From assembly GCA_003650285.1 (NCBI GenBank), contig QMOQ01000002.1, forward strand, positions 1 through 48,738: a stretch of DNA of 48,738 nucleotides, in the 5' to 3' direction. The notes below the pieces were generated by a model, which searched no databases, was not told the origin of the DNA, and saw only the letters and a list, made by a program, of their open reading frames with translations. Below, piece by piece: positions 21,651-32,151 of the stretch (within the stretch, counting starts at the first letter, position 1; each line of letters begins with the position of its first letter). Made by a program: the position numbers and the translations under genes. This DNA comes from Caldisericota bacterium (GTDB lineage Bacteria > Caldisericota > Caldisericia > Caldisericales > Caldisericaceae).

Positions 21651-23240
21651 ATGAAAGATTCTTACGGAATTGCAAAATTGGGAATCATAAATACAAATGA
21701 AGTATACAGAAATCTTACACGAGCAGAACTTATAGAGTTTGCAATACAAAATAAAGAAGGAATACTCACAGATAAAGGTTCTATCAGCATAAATACAGGA
21801 AAATATACAGGGCGCTCGCCAAAAGACAGATTTATCGTAGACCAGCCTTCCATACACAATCAAGTCGATTGGGGAAAAATTAATATTCCTACAACAGAAG
21901 AAGTATTTGAAAAACTATATGTAAAGGCAACGGCCTATCTACAAGAAAAAAATGTTTTTATATATGATGGCTATGTTGGACATGATATACAGGCAAGAAT
22001 GTCACTCAGGATCATCTCAGATTATGCGTCTTCTGCTCTTTTATCCACAAATATGTTTGTAAAAGCAGATAAAAAAGATTTAAATCTTCATAATCAAGCT
22101 GATTTTACAGTAATTGCAATTCCAGGGTGTAAAACCATTCCAGAAATAGATGGAGTACGCAGTGAAGTAGCTATAGTAATTAACTTTGACAAAAAAATCG
22201 CTATCATCATTGGAAGCGCTTACGGAGGAGAAATAAAAAAGGTTATGTTCTCAATAATGAATTTTTTACTCCCAGCAAAAAATATATTCCCCATGCATTG
22301 CTCTGCAAATGAGGGACAAGACGGAAATTCAGCACTATTCTTTGGATTATCCGGGACAGGCAAAACAACAATATCCATGGATCCTGAAAGAATTCTTATT
22401 GGAGACGATGAGCATGGATGGGGAAGCGATAAAATATTTAATATGGAAGGTGGTTCCTATGCAAAAATCATAGATATTACACCTGAAAAAGAACCTCGCA
22501 TTTTCAATGCAATAAGATTCGGTACATTATTAGAAAATGCTGTAATAAGAAACGATAGAACTCCTGATTATGCAGATAGCAAATATACTGAAAACACAAG
22601 AGCAGCAATACCAATGGAATACATTGAGAATGCCAAAATGGATGGAATCGGTTCAATTCCTTCCGTAATTTATTTTCTCACAGCAGATGCATTTGGAGTA
22701 TTGCCTCCAATATCCAGACTTACAAAAGAACAAGCGATGTATCATTTTATGAGCGGGTACACAGCAAAAGTTGCTGGTACTGAAACAGGAATAATAGAAC
22801 CTTTGCCAACATTTTCAGCTTGCTTTGGTGCCCCATTTATGATGAGACATCCCGCAGTTTATGCAAAAATGCTTGGAGAAAAAATAGAAAAATACCATAC
22901 AGATGTTTTTTTAGTCAATACAGGATGGGCTGGTGGTCCATATGGAATAGGAAGTAGAATAAAACTCGCTTACACGCGAGCAATGGTAAGCACTGCACTG
23001 AATGGAAAATTAAAAAATGTAGAATACACAGAAGAACCTGTCTTTGGACTGCAAGTTCCCAAAGAAATACCCGGTTCTATCGTTCCTAGCGAAATTCTTC
23101 TTCCAAAAAACACATGGAAAGATAAAGAATTATACGACAAAACTGCCATAAAGCTTGCAAATAAATTCAAAGAAAACTTCGAAAAATTTGAGGGGTATAT
23201 AGAAGAAAAAATCAAAAACGCAGGACCAAAAATCATATAA
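21651..23240 (+). CDS. pckA: phosphoenolpyruvate carboxykinase (ATP)
   Basis: TGRSPKDRFIVDQPS; FFGLSGTGKTTISMDPERILIGDDEHGW; NTGWAGGPYGIGSRIKL. Confidence 0.97.
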   Translation: MKDSYGIAKLGIINTNEVYRNLTRAELIEFAIQNKEGILTDKGSISINTGKYTGRSPKDRFIVDQPSIHNQVDWGKINIPTTEEVFEKLYVKATAYLQEKNVFIYDGYVGHDIQARMSLRIISDYASSALLSTNMFVKADKKDLNLHNQADFTVIAIPGCKTIPEIDGVRSEVAIVINFDKKIAIIIGSAYGGEIKKVMFSIMNFLLPAKNIFPMHCSANEGQDGNSALFFGLSGTGKTTISMDPERILIGDDEHGWGSDKIFNMEGGSYAKIIDITPEKEPRIFNAIRFGTLLENAVIRNDRTPDYADSKYTENTRAAIPMEYIENAKMDGIGSIPSVIYFLTADAFGVLPPISRLTKEQAMYHFMSGYTAKVAGTETGIIEPLPTFSACFGAPFMMRHPAVYAKMLGEKIEKYHTDVFLVNTGWAGGPYGIGSRIKLAYTRAMVSTALNGKLKNVEYTEEPVFGLQVPKEIPGSIVPSEILLPKNTWKDKELYDKTAIKLANKFKENFEKFEGYIEEKIKNAGPKII

Positions 23241-23269
23241 AAACGGGGAGCAAATGCTCCCCGTTTTTA
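23241..23269. terminator. bidirectional rho-independent terminator
   Basis: AAACGGGGAGC-AAAT-GCTCCCCGTTTTT between convergent pckA and the molybdenum hydroxylase genes. Confidence 0.9.
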
Positions 23270-23291
23270 TTATTCCATCACAAATAGATTT

Positions 23292-25613
23292 TTATTTTTT
23301 GCTTCTTATTGCTTCCAGCACTCTTTCTGGAATATATGGTACTTTATGGACCCTTACGCCAAGCGCATCATATAAAGCATTTCCAATTGCAGGAATTGGT
23401 CCATTAATATTTATTTCAGCTACAGATTTTGCTCCATACGGTCCCGTAGGTTCATAAGTTCTCACAACAATTGGAACTATCTCAGGAATATCCCTCGTTG
23501 AAGGTATTCTGTATTCCATAAAATTCGAGCTAACCATCCTTCCTGAATCTGTAAATTTATATTCCTCAGAGAGTGCATAACTTAAACCATTCACTAAAGC
23601 TCCAATGATTTGCCCTCTGACAAGCTCCGGGTTAAGAGGCGTTCCACAATCTACTGCTGTCACATATTTTATGGGGGTAATAATGCCTGTTTCTTCATCC
23701 ACTTCAATCTCGACAAAATGAGCAGCAAATGGAGGTGGAGAATACGGAGAAACCATTGAACCAGTTGCTGCAATCTGGTGTTGATTTTTGACATACAAAG
23801 TCTGATAAGCAATTTCAGAAAGAGTAACAGACTTGCCTGTTTTTTTGCTTGTCACTTTGCCATCTTCAAGTACAAAATCTCGCTCGTCATATTCACCGAA
23901 TATCTCCTTGGCAACTTCAAAAATCTGCTCTCGTATTTTCATTGCAGCACGAAGAACAGCCCCGCCAGATATAAATGTACCACTGGAAGCATACGCTCCC
24001 ACATCAAAAGGTGTAAGATCCGTATCGGCAGCATACACTATAACCTGCTCAGGCTTTATCCCGAGAGTTTCTGCAACAATTTGCGTGACAATAGTATCTA
24101 AACCTGTACCAAGATCCGTCCCTCCATACATAAGGTTAAAAGAAGCGTCCTCGTTCATTTTAAGTGTTGCAGCTCCCATATCAACAAGAGGAATGCCTGA
24201 ACCCTGCATATGAATGGACATTCCTATGCCTCTAACCTTGCTGCCATTTCTGGTCTTCTTTCCATATTTCTCAAACCAACCAATTTCCTTTGCACCCTTT
24301 TCGATAAGTTCATCCAGGGCACAACTCTGCATATATTGTGTCACTCCTTCGCGCCCTTCGCCTAAAGCTCTAAAAATCGGAGAAGTTTCACCGCTTTTTA
24401 TATGATTTTTCTTTCTTATTTCAAGAGGAGTCAATTCTAATTTATGCGCAACTTCATCAACTACCTGCTCTAAACAAGCATATCCTTGTGTTGCACCATA
24501 ACCTCTGTAAGCCCCAGCAATGGGTAAGTTTGTATAGACAACATCAGCTATATATTCAACATTAGGGGCTTTGTTATAAAGAGGAAGTGTTTTCGAGCCG
24601 GCATTAGATGCTACAGTCAATGCATGTGTTCCATAAGCGCCTGTGTTACTCAATACATACATTCTAATAGCATTAAATATGCCATCTTTTTTTGCTCCGA
24701 TTTTAACATTCACCTTCATTTGATGTCTTGTTCTCGATGAAACAAATTCTTCTTCCCTTGTAAAAAGAGCACGGGCAGGTTTGCCTGTTTTCATCGTAAT
24801 ATAAGCACAAACGTCTTCAAGAATAATTTCCTGCTTTACTCCAAATCCACCACCAATTCTTGGCTTTATCACCCGTATTTTTTGCACAGGTATATCTAAT
24901 ACCTGAGCTACAATTCTTCTCACATGGAATGGCACTTGCGTAGAGGTTCTTATTACTATCCTCCCATACTCATCAAGATAAGTGATAGTAACATGTGGCT
25001 CAATAGGACAATGCTGAGCGTATGGCACTTCAAATGTATCTTCAACTACAACATCGGATTCAGCAAATCCTTTTTCAACATCCCCTACTTTTACTAATAT
25101 GTGCGCCGCAAGATTGTGTTTTATGTCATATGCACCTTTGATCTCAGGCTCATCATGAATGATAGGCGCTCCATCTTTCATTGCATCTTCCATATCTAAA
25201 ACAGCAGGCAGTACCTTGTACTGCACTTTTATAAGTTTCAAAGCTTCTCGTGCAATCTCTTCGGTTTCTGCTGCAACTGCAGCAACTCTATCACCTATGT
25301 ATCTCATTTTTTTGTTAAACATATAAGTATCATATGGAGACGGTTCTGGCCATCCCTGGCCAGCAGTAGTGTGTATAACACGCGAAGTATTCTTATATGT
25401 AAGCACCATTTCAACACCAGGATGTTTTTCAGCCAGGGTTGTATCGATATCTTCAATAATCGCATGAGCATATGAAGAATACAAAAACTTTACATGCAGC
25501 ATATTTGGAAATGAAATATCATCAACAAACATTGATTGTCCTGTTGCAAGAGAAAGTGCGTCAATTTTGTCTGTGCTTGTCCCTATATGTTTAAAATCTT
25601 TCATCTTACTCAT
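23292..25613 (-). CDS. molybdenum hydroxylase (xanthine dehydrogenase/aldehyde oxidase family) large, molybdopterin-binding subunit
   Basis: DALSLATGQSMFVDDISFPNMLHVKFLYSSYAHAII; PRIGGGFGVKQEI; AYRGYGATQG; C-terminal GPYGAKSVAEININGPIPAIGNA. Confidence 0.93.
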   Translation of the reverse strand: MSKMKDFKHIGTSTDKIDALSLATGQSMFVDDISFPNMLHVKFLYSSYAHAIIEDIDTTLAEKHPGVEMVLTYKNTSRVIHTTAGQGWPEPSPYDTYMFNKKMRYIGDRVAAVAAETEEIAREALKLIKVQYKVLPAVLDMEDAMKDGAPIIHDEPEIKGAYDIKHNLAAHILVKVGDVEKGFAESDVVVEDTFEVPYAQHCPIEPHVTITYLDEYGRIVIRTSTQVPFHVRRIVAQVLDIPVQKIRVIKPRIGGGFGVKQEIILEDVCAYITMKTGKPARALFTREEEFVSSRTRHQMKVNVKIGAKKDGIFNAIRMYVLSNTGAYGTHALTVASNAGSKTLPLYNKAPNVEYIADVVYTNLPIAGAYRGYGATQGYACLEQVVDEVAHKLELTPLEIRKKNHIKSGETSPIFRALGEGREGVTQYMQSCALDELIEKGAKEIGWFEKYGKKTRNGSKVRGIGMSIHMQGSGIPLVDMGAATLKMNEDASFNLMYGGTDLGTGLDTIVTQIVAETLGIKPEQVIVYAADTDLTPFDVGAYASSGTFISGGAVLRAAMKIREQIFEVAKEIFGEYDERDFVLEDGKVTSKKTGKSVTLSEIAYQTLYVKNQHQIAATGSMVSPYSPPPFAAHFVEIEVDEETGIITPIKYVTAVDCGTPLNPELVRGQIIGALVNGLSYALSEEYKFTDSGRMVSSNFMEYRIPSTRDIPEIVPIVVRTYEPTGPYGAKSVAEININGPIPAIGNALYDALGVRVHKVPYIPERVLEAIRSKK

Positions 25614-26076
25614 CTCCTTTTTTCAGCATCTTCGCAGCTAACTTAACAGCTTCTATCTGCTGTACATAACCTGTACATCTACAGAGATTTCCGTCAAGCA
25701 TTTTTTTGATATCATCATCAGTAGGATCAGGATTGTTTTTAAGTAAAGCATAGGCAACAAGTATGATGCCGGGAGTACAAAATCCACATTGTACTGCTCC
25801 CTTTTCCACAAAAGCTTTCTGCAAAGGATGTGGTTTTTGCAAAGTGCCTATTCCCTTTATTGTTGTAATTTCACTACCATCTACCTTAGCTGCAAGCATT
25901 GTACAGCTTGTATAAGGCAATCCGTCAATCAACACGGTACAGGCGCCACAAGTTCCCATGTAACAATTCCCTTTTACTTCGAAATACCCATTTCTTCGCA
26001 AAACATCGAGGAGCACTTCACCTGCTTTGATTTCAAATTCTTTTTTCTTCCCATTTACGGAATAACAAACTTTCAT
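25606..26076 (-). CDS. molybdenum hydroxylase [2Fe-2S] subunit
   Basis: GNCYMGTCGACTVLIDG and QCGFCTPG...LDGNLCRCTGY. Confidence 0.96.
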   Translation of the reverse strand: MKVCYSVNGKKKEFEIKAGEVLLDVLRRNGYFEVKGNCYMGTCGACTVLIDGLPYTSCTMLAAKVDGSEITTIKGIGTLQKPHPLQKAFVEKGAVQCGFCTPGIILVAYALLKNNPDPTDDDIKKMLDGNLCRCTGYVQQIEAVKLAAKMLKKGDE

Positions 26077-26930
26077 CTCACACCTCCAATGAAATCAAGA
26101 AGCATTTCTTTTGCATATATACTTGCAATATGTTGTCTGTATTCTTTGCACAAATGCATATCTTTGGTAACATCAACATTGCTTTTTGTAAATGACTCGA
26201 AATCTTCTGCAAGTTCCTTAGTCAGCTTTTTACCTCGCAAAAAAGCTTCACCTTGTTCAAAACGATAGGCAGGTCCAGGACGCGAGCCCACTGAAATAGA
26301 AACATCCTTAATGATATCCTCTTCAATTTGAGCAAGTATTGCCATATTCAGTAAGGCTATATCTGTAGCATTCCTCACAAATCTTTTCGACCCGAATTGA
26401 AAAGAATCATCATATTTATTCAAATGGACTCCGACTACAATATGAGTCTCCATAAGAACCTTCAAATCATTACGATAAAAATCATCAACAAAAAATTCTT
26501 CAACAAGTTCTCCGTCTGAAACCATAATCTTACCCCTTAATGCATAGATTACAGGAAGAATATCCGAGTAGAAGTGATGTCTTGCGATAGAACCTCCCAT
26601 TGTAATCTGGTTTCTAAGGAGTTCTGAGGCAAGTTCAGTAAGTGCTATTTTCACTTTACCTTTTAAGTAATTCTGCATTACGGGAGCTTTTGTAACGTCT
26701 GTAATTGTCGCAGTGGCGCCAATCTTAATATTCCCAACATCATCACGGATGTAAGTCAGACCAAGTTTATCTAAAAATATCAATTGTTCGATAGCGGGAT
26801 TGGGGAATACAGTAATGTCCAGTCCGCCGCCGACAAAAACCGCTTTCCCCCCGGATTTCTTATGAATGTCAATGGCTTCCTGAATAGAATTTGGAGTAAA
26901 GCAGCTCTTAACATTTTTTAACTTCAGCAT
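26073..26930 (-). CDS. molybdenum hydroxylase FAD-binding subunit
   Basis: VFVGGGLDITVFPN...KIGATATITDV...LRNQITMGGSIA. Confidence 0.93.
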   Translation of the reverse strand: MLKLKNVKSCFTPNSIQEAIDIHKKSGGKAVFVGGGLDITVFPNPAIEQLIFLDKLGLTYIRDDVGNIKIGATATITDVTKAPVMQNYLKGKVKIALTELASELLRNQITMGGSIARHHFYSDILPVIYALRGKIMVSDGELVEEFFVDDFYRNDLKVLMETHIVVGVHLNKYDDSFQFGSKRFVRNATDIALLNMAILAQIEEDIIKDVSISVGSRPGPAYRFEQGEAFLRGKKLTKELAEDFESFTKSNVDVTKDMHLCKEYRQHIASIYAKEMLLDFIGGVR

Positions 26931-26996
26931 AGTTCCTCCTTTTCTTTTTTTAAATTCATATTACAATATTTCAAGGAAATAATCAAGGAGAAAAAG

Positions 26997-27686
26997 ATGA
27001 AGATACTAGTCATTTCCGATGTACATGCAAATTTTGAAGCACTAAAATCAGTACTTAAACTCCCGCATGATATAGTATTATTTGCTGGTGATATTGTAGA
27101 TTATGGCCCACGCCCCAAAGAATGCATCGAAACATTAAACAATGTCTCCTATAAAATGGTACGAGGCAATCATGACAATGCAGTAGCTTTTAACACAGAT
27201 TGCGGCTGCTCAGCCCAAATGCATGCCCTTTCAGTATCTACGAGAGCGTATACAAAACAAATTTTAAATAAAGAAGAAGTAGAATTTCTAAAAAGACTTC
27301 CATTAAAAGAAGAATTCACAATAGATAATAAAAAATTCTTTATGATACATGCATCAAATAGTGATCCGCTGTTTACTTACCTTAAAGCTGATACTCCAAA
27401 AGAAAAATTTATCAAAGAATTTGGCAATATTGACACAGATTTCATTATATATGGACACACTCATTTCCCGTTAGTTTTACGAGACATCGTGAAAGGTGTT
27501 ATAGTAAATCCGGGGAGTGTAGGACAACCACGTGATGGCATTTGGCTAGCAAGCTGTGCTATTATAGATACTGTAGCAGAACAAGTGGAAATTAAGCGAA
27601 TACCATACAATATAAATAAAACAGAAAAAGAAATCAAAGAGGCAGGGCTCCCAGAAGTTTTGATAGACATTCTAAAAGCCGAATAG
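26997..27686 (+). CDS. calcineurin-like metallophosphoesterase (YfcE/MJ0936-like)
   Basis: KILVISDVHANFEAL, GDIVDYGP, VRGNHDNA, YGHTHFP, NPGSVGQPRDG. Confidence 0.92.
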   Translation: MKILVISDVHANFEALKSVLKLPHDIVLFAGDIVDYGPRPKECIETLNNVSYKMVRGNHDNAVAFNTDCGCSAQMHALSVSTRAYTKQILNKEEVEFLKRLPLKEEFTIDNKKFFMIHASNSDPLFTYLKADTPKEKFIKEFGNIDTDFIIYGHTHFPLVLRDIVKGVIVNPGSVGQPRDGIWLASCAIIDTVAEQVEIKRIPYNINKTEKEIKEAGLPEVLIDILKAE

Positions 27687-27767
27687 AAACTCGCCTAAAG
27701 AATTATTGCCTGTTAATTGTTCCTGCTGAATACTACAAAATCTTCCGCGCTTTTACAGTTTTATCTA

Positions 27768-28349
27768 TTAAGAATTAGGCTCATTGAGTTTGACTGCAGT
27801 TCCATAAGCTAAAAGCTCGGCAGCACTACCAATTACACTGGTAGTCACAAAACGTACATTAATAATAGCATCAGCATCTAATTCCTTTGCCCGGGCTATC
27901 ATCCGTGCAATAGCTACTGTGCGAGCCTTTCCCATCATTTCCGTATACTCAATCAGCTCACCACCAAGAATTAATCGAGCAATAGCTGAAAGATCTCGTC
28001 CAATCCAGATAGCATAGATGGTATGCCCTTGAGCCATGCCTAAAACCTTCGCGATTTTTCGACCAGGAATTTCATTGGAGCTCTGAAATAACATTTCCGC
28101 ACACAACTCTTCATAAGAAGGTTCTTTTTCAAAAGCTTGCTCCTTTTTCCGCTCAACACTTAACGTTAATAAAACCAGCAAGATACCACCAAATAAACAA
28201 TACATAGCAATTTTAAGCCACCATGGCAAAATAGGCTCGTGATAAACATACCATGGTACACCAACAAAAATTGCAGCGAAAAGACCAAGTACAAAAGCTA
28301 ACGAACCCACCAATCTAATTGCTTTCATAATATCCTCCTCCTTAAACAC
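27768..28349 (-). CDS. membrane protein with YbjQ-like domain
   Basis: Two N-terminal TM segments; C-terminal ARTVAIARMIARAKELDADAIINVRFVTTSVIGSAAELLAYGTAVKL typical of YbjQ (DUF74). Confidence 0.8.
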   Translation of the reverse strand: MFKEEDIMKAIRLVGSLAFVLGLFAAIFVGVPWYVYHEPILPWWLKIAMYCLFGGILLVLLTLSVERKKEQAFEKEPSYEELCAEMLFQSSNEIPGRKIAKVLGMAQGHTIYAIWIGRDLSAIARLILGGELIEYTEMMGKARTVAIARMIARAKELDADAIINVRFVTTSVIGSAAELLAYGTAVKLNEPNS

Positions 28350-28370
28350 ACAAAATTTATTAAAACTTTT

Positions 28371-28583
28371 CTACTTATGCTTCATTTTTAATTTTATAAA
28401 ACGAATACCTTGTAGTACAGTAAATAGAGCCAGGGCAAAAAAGGCTATTATCGCAATTATTTCAATAACACCTTTTTGCTCAAGAGAGAGCAAATAAAGC
28501 GCCAACGTAATAGAACCAATGATGGTAATTGCATACGAAATCGCAATTATAAAATTATAAAGTGGCTTGAGCGTTTGTTTCAT
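28371..28583 (-). CDS. small hydrophobic membrane protein of unknown function
   Basis: 70 aa ORF with RBS-like GGAGG upstream and two predicted TM helices; same orientation as neighbour. Confidence 0.6.
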   Translation of the reverse strand: MKQTLKPLYNFIIAISYAITIIGSITLALYLLSLEQKGVIEIIAIIAFFALALFTVLQGIRFIKLKMKHK

Positions 28584-28819
28584 ATTAAATTAATACCTCC
28601 TATATCTTATTTGATTAAACAATGCATAACGAAATACCCTTATCCTCGTGTTAAATACATGCATCTTTTTCCCTTAATGTTTACAGCTTTAAAATCTATG
28701 CATCCGCGCATTTCTCTTCAAAGCTTTTATCGCACTCCCAAGCTTTTCAGTTTACATTAAATAATTTTAAAAGTCAATATAACTTTTCCCTGTATCCTAA
28801 AATGAATGCAGGAACTAAA

Positions 28820-29737
28820 TTAAGATAATCCTCTATATTGCTGTAAAGCTATGCCAGCGACAATGAAAATTAATCCTATTACTGTTGCGGGCAATATTGT
28901 TTCCCCAACAAAAAAATGAACCCACATCAAAGAGAGAAAGGGAACTAGATAGATAAAATTGCTAATTTTCGTGGTTGTTTTGGATAATTTTAATGCTTTC
29001 GACCACAGCACAAAAGTAATCCCCATTTCAAACAAGCCAACATAGGTTGCTCCTAAAAATCCTTTGATGTCGGGTATAGTTATTTTAGAAAAAAACAGCA
29101 ACACAACAAGTAAATAAACAAAACCAAAGATAAAATTGAGCAACAACTTAGCAATATCATCACGCTTATCGCGTTTATTATAAATCCAGAATAAAGCCCA
29201 AATTACCGCACTGCCCAGGGCCAGTAACGCACCATTAAAATTAGTAAACCTGAACCCTAAAATATTTCCTTGTGTAGAAATCGTAAGAACACCAAGAAAA
29301 CTAATACCAATAGCAAAAAAGCTTTTACGCCCTACTTTTTGCCCAAGTAAAGGAATCGATAATAAAACAAGCATTATTGGCCAAGTATAATTTAATGGCT
29401 GCGCTTCTTGTGCGGGAAGCAAAGAATAAGCCTTAAATAAAATAATGTAATACAAAAAAGGATTCAAAAATCCGAACAATGCAGAATATAAATAATCTTT
29501 TCTCGAATAACTTTTAAGCAAATATAATTTATTTTGAATCAACAAAACAACAAAGAGAAATATTATTGAAGTAATAGAGGCATAAAAAAGCAGTTGAAGA
29601 AAATCTAAATATCTTAGTGAAATTTTAAAAGCAGAGGCAACAGTTGACCATAGTAACACAGCAATTACTGTATAAGCATAAGATTGCTTCTGTTTTTCCA
29701 TATCAAACAATAGCAATATATTGCGTAGAATTAGCAA
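28820..29737 (-). CDS. EamA/DMT superfamily permease
   Basis: ~10 hydrophobic segments; LNYTWPIMLVLLSIPLLGQKVGRKSFFAIGISFLGVLTI. A later ATG (MEKQKQSY) is an alternative start. Confidence 0.85.
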   Translation of the reverse strand: MLILRNILLLFDMEKQKQSYAYTVIAVLLWSTVASAFKISLRYLDFLQLLFYASITSIIFLFVVLLIQNKLYLLKSYSRKDYLYSALFGFLNPFLYYIILFKAYSLLPAQEAQPLNYTWPIMLVLLSIPLLGQKVGRKSFFAIGISFLGVLTISTQGNILGFRFTNFNGALLALGSAVIWALFWIYNKRDKRDDIAKLLLNFIFGFVYLLVVLLFFSKITIPDIKGFLGATYVGLFEMGITFVLWSKALKLSKTTTKISNFIYLVPFLSLMWVHFFVGETILPATVIGLIFIVAGIALQQYRGLS

Positions 29738-29779
29738 ACATTATACCCACAAATCAAAAACCCCTATCATAATACTCAA

Positions 29780-30208
29780 TCAAACAATCTCGACAAGTTG
29801 AATATCAAAAAATAAATCTTTACCAGCTAAAAAATGATTGGCATCCAATGTTACAGTTAATTCGGAAACATTAGTTACTCTGCCTATAAGCTTCTGTCCA
29901 TTGCCACCGATTAGCTCCAATTGTTGGCCAATTGCAGGATTTAACTTTTCAGGCATATTATCTTTTTTTATCTCTACAACTAATTCTTTATTATAAAGGC
30001 CATAGGCCTCACTTGCGGGAATTTCAACACTTTTTGTCTCACCAATATTCATTCCTATCACCGCCTGCTCAAATCCGGGAATGACCATACCCGCACCTAC
30101 TGTAAATTGTAACGGCTCCCTGTTATTTGATGTATCAAATGTAGTACCATCTGCAAACTTTCCCGTATAATGAACTTTAACAGTATCTCCATTTTTTGTT
30201 TGTGACAT
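29780..30208 (-). CDS. FKBP-type peptidyl-prolyl cis-trans isomerase (SlyD-like)
   Basis: GDTVKVHYTGKFADGTTFDTSNNREPLQFTVGAGMVIPGFEQAVIGMNIGE; DANHFLAGKDLFFDIQLVEI. Confidence 0.94.
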   Translation of the reverse strand: MSQTKNGDTVKVHYTGKFADGTTFDTSNNREPLQFTVGAGMVIPGFEQAVIGMNIGETKSVEIPASEAYGLYNKELVVEIKKDNMPEKLNPAIGQQLELIGGNGQKLIGRVTNVSELTVTLDANHFLAGKDLFFDIQLVEIV

Positions 30209-30269
30209 TAATTCCTCCTTTTATTCTATCTATCGTTTAAAAAATATTAGGCTTATTATACACACATTA

Positions 30270-30818
30270 TTAATAATCGCCATAACCCTCTGCATACCAA
30301 TATTGCATTGCTCCGCTACTTTTTACAGATTCTCTTGCAATTTTATAACTTGAAGATAATGTCTTTTTCAAATAAAAATGGTTATAATAAAGTAAAATCC
30401 AGAAGGTTGCTGCATCCACATAAGTTATTTCTCGTTGAGGCGCAATAAGAATATCTGGTTTTGCGTTTGCCCAAAAAGTCTCTACGAAACTTTTTTTTCC
30501 TAAAGAACATGCTGAGATAAAACATATTCTACCCTTAAAACCACTTGTCTCGTCAAATTCATCTGGAGTTATTAACCCATGTGGAGTTTCCAGATAACAC
30601 TCTCCGTATTCATCACACTCCCCATGACTAGAAATATGAATATATTTATATTTATTGTTTTTTAACCTTTCAATTAAATCATTTTTTGATTTTATTCTTT
30701 CCAGGTCTACCTTATCTTCATACATTAATTGCATAAACTCATCCAATATTATGCCTTCATTCTTAACATCTTTAAGCGGAACACACTCTAAAATTAGCAC
30801 TTTTTTGTTTAATGCCAT
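30270..30818 (-). CDS. small stand-alone caspase-like/CHAT-domain protein
   Basis: Candidate His-Cys dyad: YIHISSHGECDEYGECYLETPHGLITPDEF ... RICFISACSLG. SD AGGAGGTGCTT before ATG at 30818 (track start 30848 is upstream). Confidence 0.65.
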   Translation of the reverse strand: MALNKKVLILECVPLKDVKNEGIILDEFMQLMYEDKVDLERIKSKNDLIERLKNNKYKYIHISSHGECDEYGECYLETPHGLITPDEFDETSGFKGRICFISACSLGKKSFVETFWANAKPDILIAPQREITYVDAATFWILLYYNHFYLKKTLSSSYKIARESVKSSGAMQYWYAEGYGDY

Positions 30819-30877
30819 AAGCACCTCCTCGCATAAAATAATTCTCAACCTGCTCCACTACATAAAAAATTCTCAAT

Positions 30878-31930
30878 CTATTCGTCAATTGAATTTTCTT
30901 CCGACAAATCAACATCTTCCTCTGGTTTTTCCAACCCAAGTGTACTGTCCAGCTGTCGTTTATAACGCTCGATATGATTGCTTCCTATACGATAGGATGA
31001 AAGAGCTTTATCAATTTGCTTCCCAATCTCTTCATATTTTTTGTAAAACTGCTCGAAAGATTTACTAAGAGATGCAAGTCTGTCCTGTAATTGCTTTGCT
31101 CCTTTAACAACCTCCAAATTGTGGATACCGATAACTACCACCTGCAAAAAAGCGTAAAACGTATTGGGGCTAACGGGAATAACTTTGTTTTCCTGAGCGT
31201 ATTCATATATCGTTGAAGGTTGACCTAAATAATTTTTCTGTGCTATTGTTTCATAATAAATTGCTTCAGAAGGAATAAACATAAGAGCAAAATCAGAAGT
31301 CCCTTTTTCTGGCTTTACATACTTGTTTTTAATGCTTTTAATTTGTATTTTCACGGCATTCTCATAATTCTTCCAATGCATTGCTTTTTCTTCTTTAGTT
31401 TGTGCTTCAAGATATTTCAGATAATCATCTCTTGGGAATTTTGCATCAATAGGAATTATTATGTCCTTAATTTTGACAATAGCGTCCACCTGCTCTCTGC
31501 CGTCTATTAAGTATTGCCTTTCCCAGATGCCTTTTGGAAGAACTCTGTCAAGCATTTCTTCCAGTATAACCTCTCCATAATTACCTCTAAGTTTAGGTGC
31601 TTGAAGAAGATCCTTAAGAGATTGACCTAATTTTCGCGCCTCTTCCTGTTGCTGAATAAGTTCCTGCATAGTAGTGCCCATATTCCTGATAGTATCAATT
31701 GTCTTTATTGTATGCTCCGAAATAAGGTTGTTTGAATTTGCTACCGCTTCTCGTGCCATACCCAACTCTTTGTGGATATCAGTCTGAAAAGTGAGAAATT
31801 GACTTTTAATCGATGAATCAAGCTTTGCTGGTAAATTAGTAGAACGATTCCTCACAAGAAGAATTAAAACTAAAATTATGAGGATCAGTAATGCTGTTAA
31901 TATATATATTTCTAATCCCGATAAAACCAT
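30878..31930 (-). CDS. rmuC: DNA recombination protein RmuC
   Basis: N-terminal TM, coiled-coil, GNYGEVILEEMLDRVLPKG...IDAKFPRDDYLKYLEA...FALMFIPSEAIYYE. Confidence 0.92.
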   Translation of the reverse strand: MVLSGLEIYILTALLILIILVLILLVRNRSTNLPAKLDSSIKSQFLTFQTDIHKELGMAREAVANSNNLISEHTIKTIDTIRNMGTTMQELIQQQEEARKLGQSLKDLLQAPKLRGNYGEVILEEMLDRVLPKGIWERQYLIDGREQVDAIVKIKDIIIPIDAKFPRDDYLKYLEAQTKEEKAMHWKNYENAVKIQIKSIKNKYVKPEKGTSDFALMFIPSEAIYYETIAQKNYLGQPSTIYEYAQENKVIPVSPNTFYAFLQVVVIGIHNLEVVKGAKQLQDRLASLSKSFEQFYKKYEEIGKQIDKALSSYRIGSNHIERYKRQLDSTLGLEKPEEDVDLSEENSIDE

Positions 31931-32104
31931 ATCAGATAAAACCTCCTCTCTTGTGTCTACGTTTTAATCATTTTTCATTATATCCTATTTTGATTTTAAA
32001 CCAACCACTCAAAAAATTCTATCTAATCACAACCACATTTACAATTATTTTGCTACTTTTTCTCTTTAAACATTTTATTTTTTACAAATAATTTCACAAA
32101 AATA

Positions 32105-32132
32105 TTGTCTAAATCAAATTGTGTAGTAAAAT
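32105..32132 (+). promoter_or_regulatory. candidate promoter (TTGTCT-16-TAAAAT) for hutU
   Basis: Hexamers 32105-32110 and 32127-32132 before SD GGGGAGG. Confidence 0.45.
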
Positions 32133-32151
32133 AAAAGGGGAGGTACAAAAT

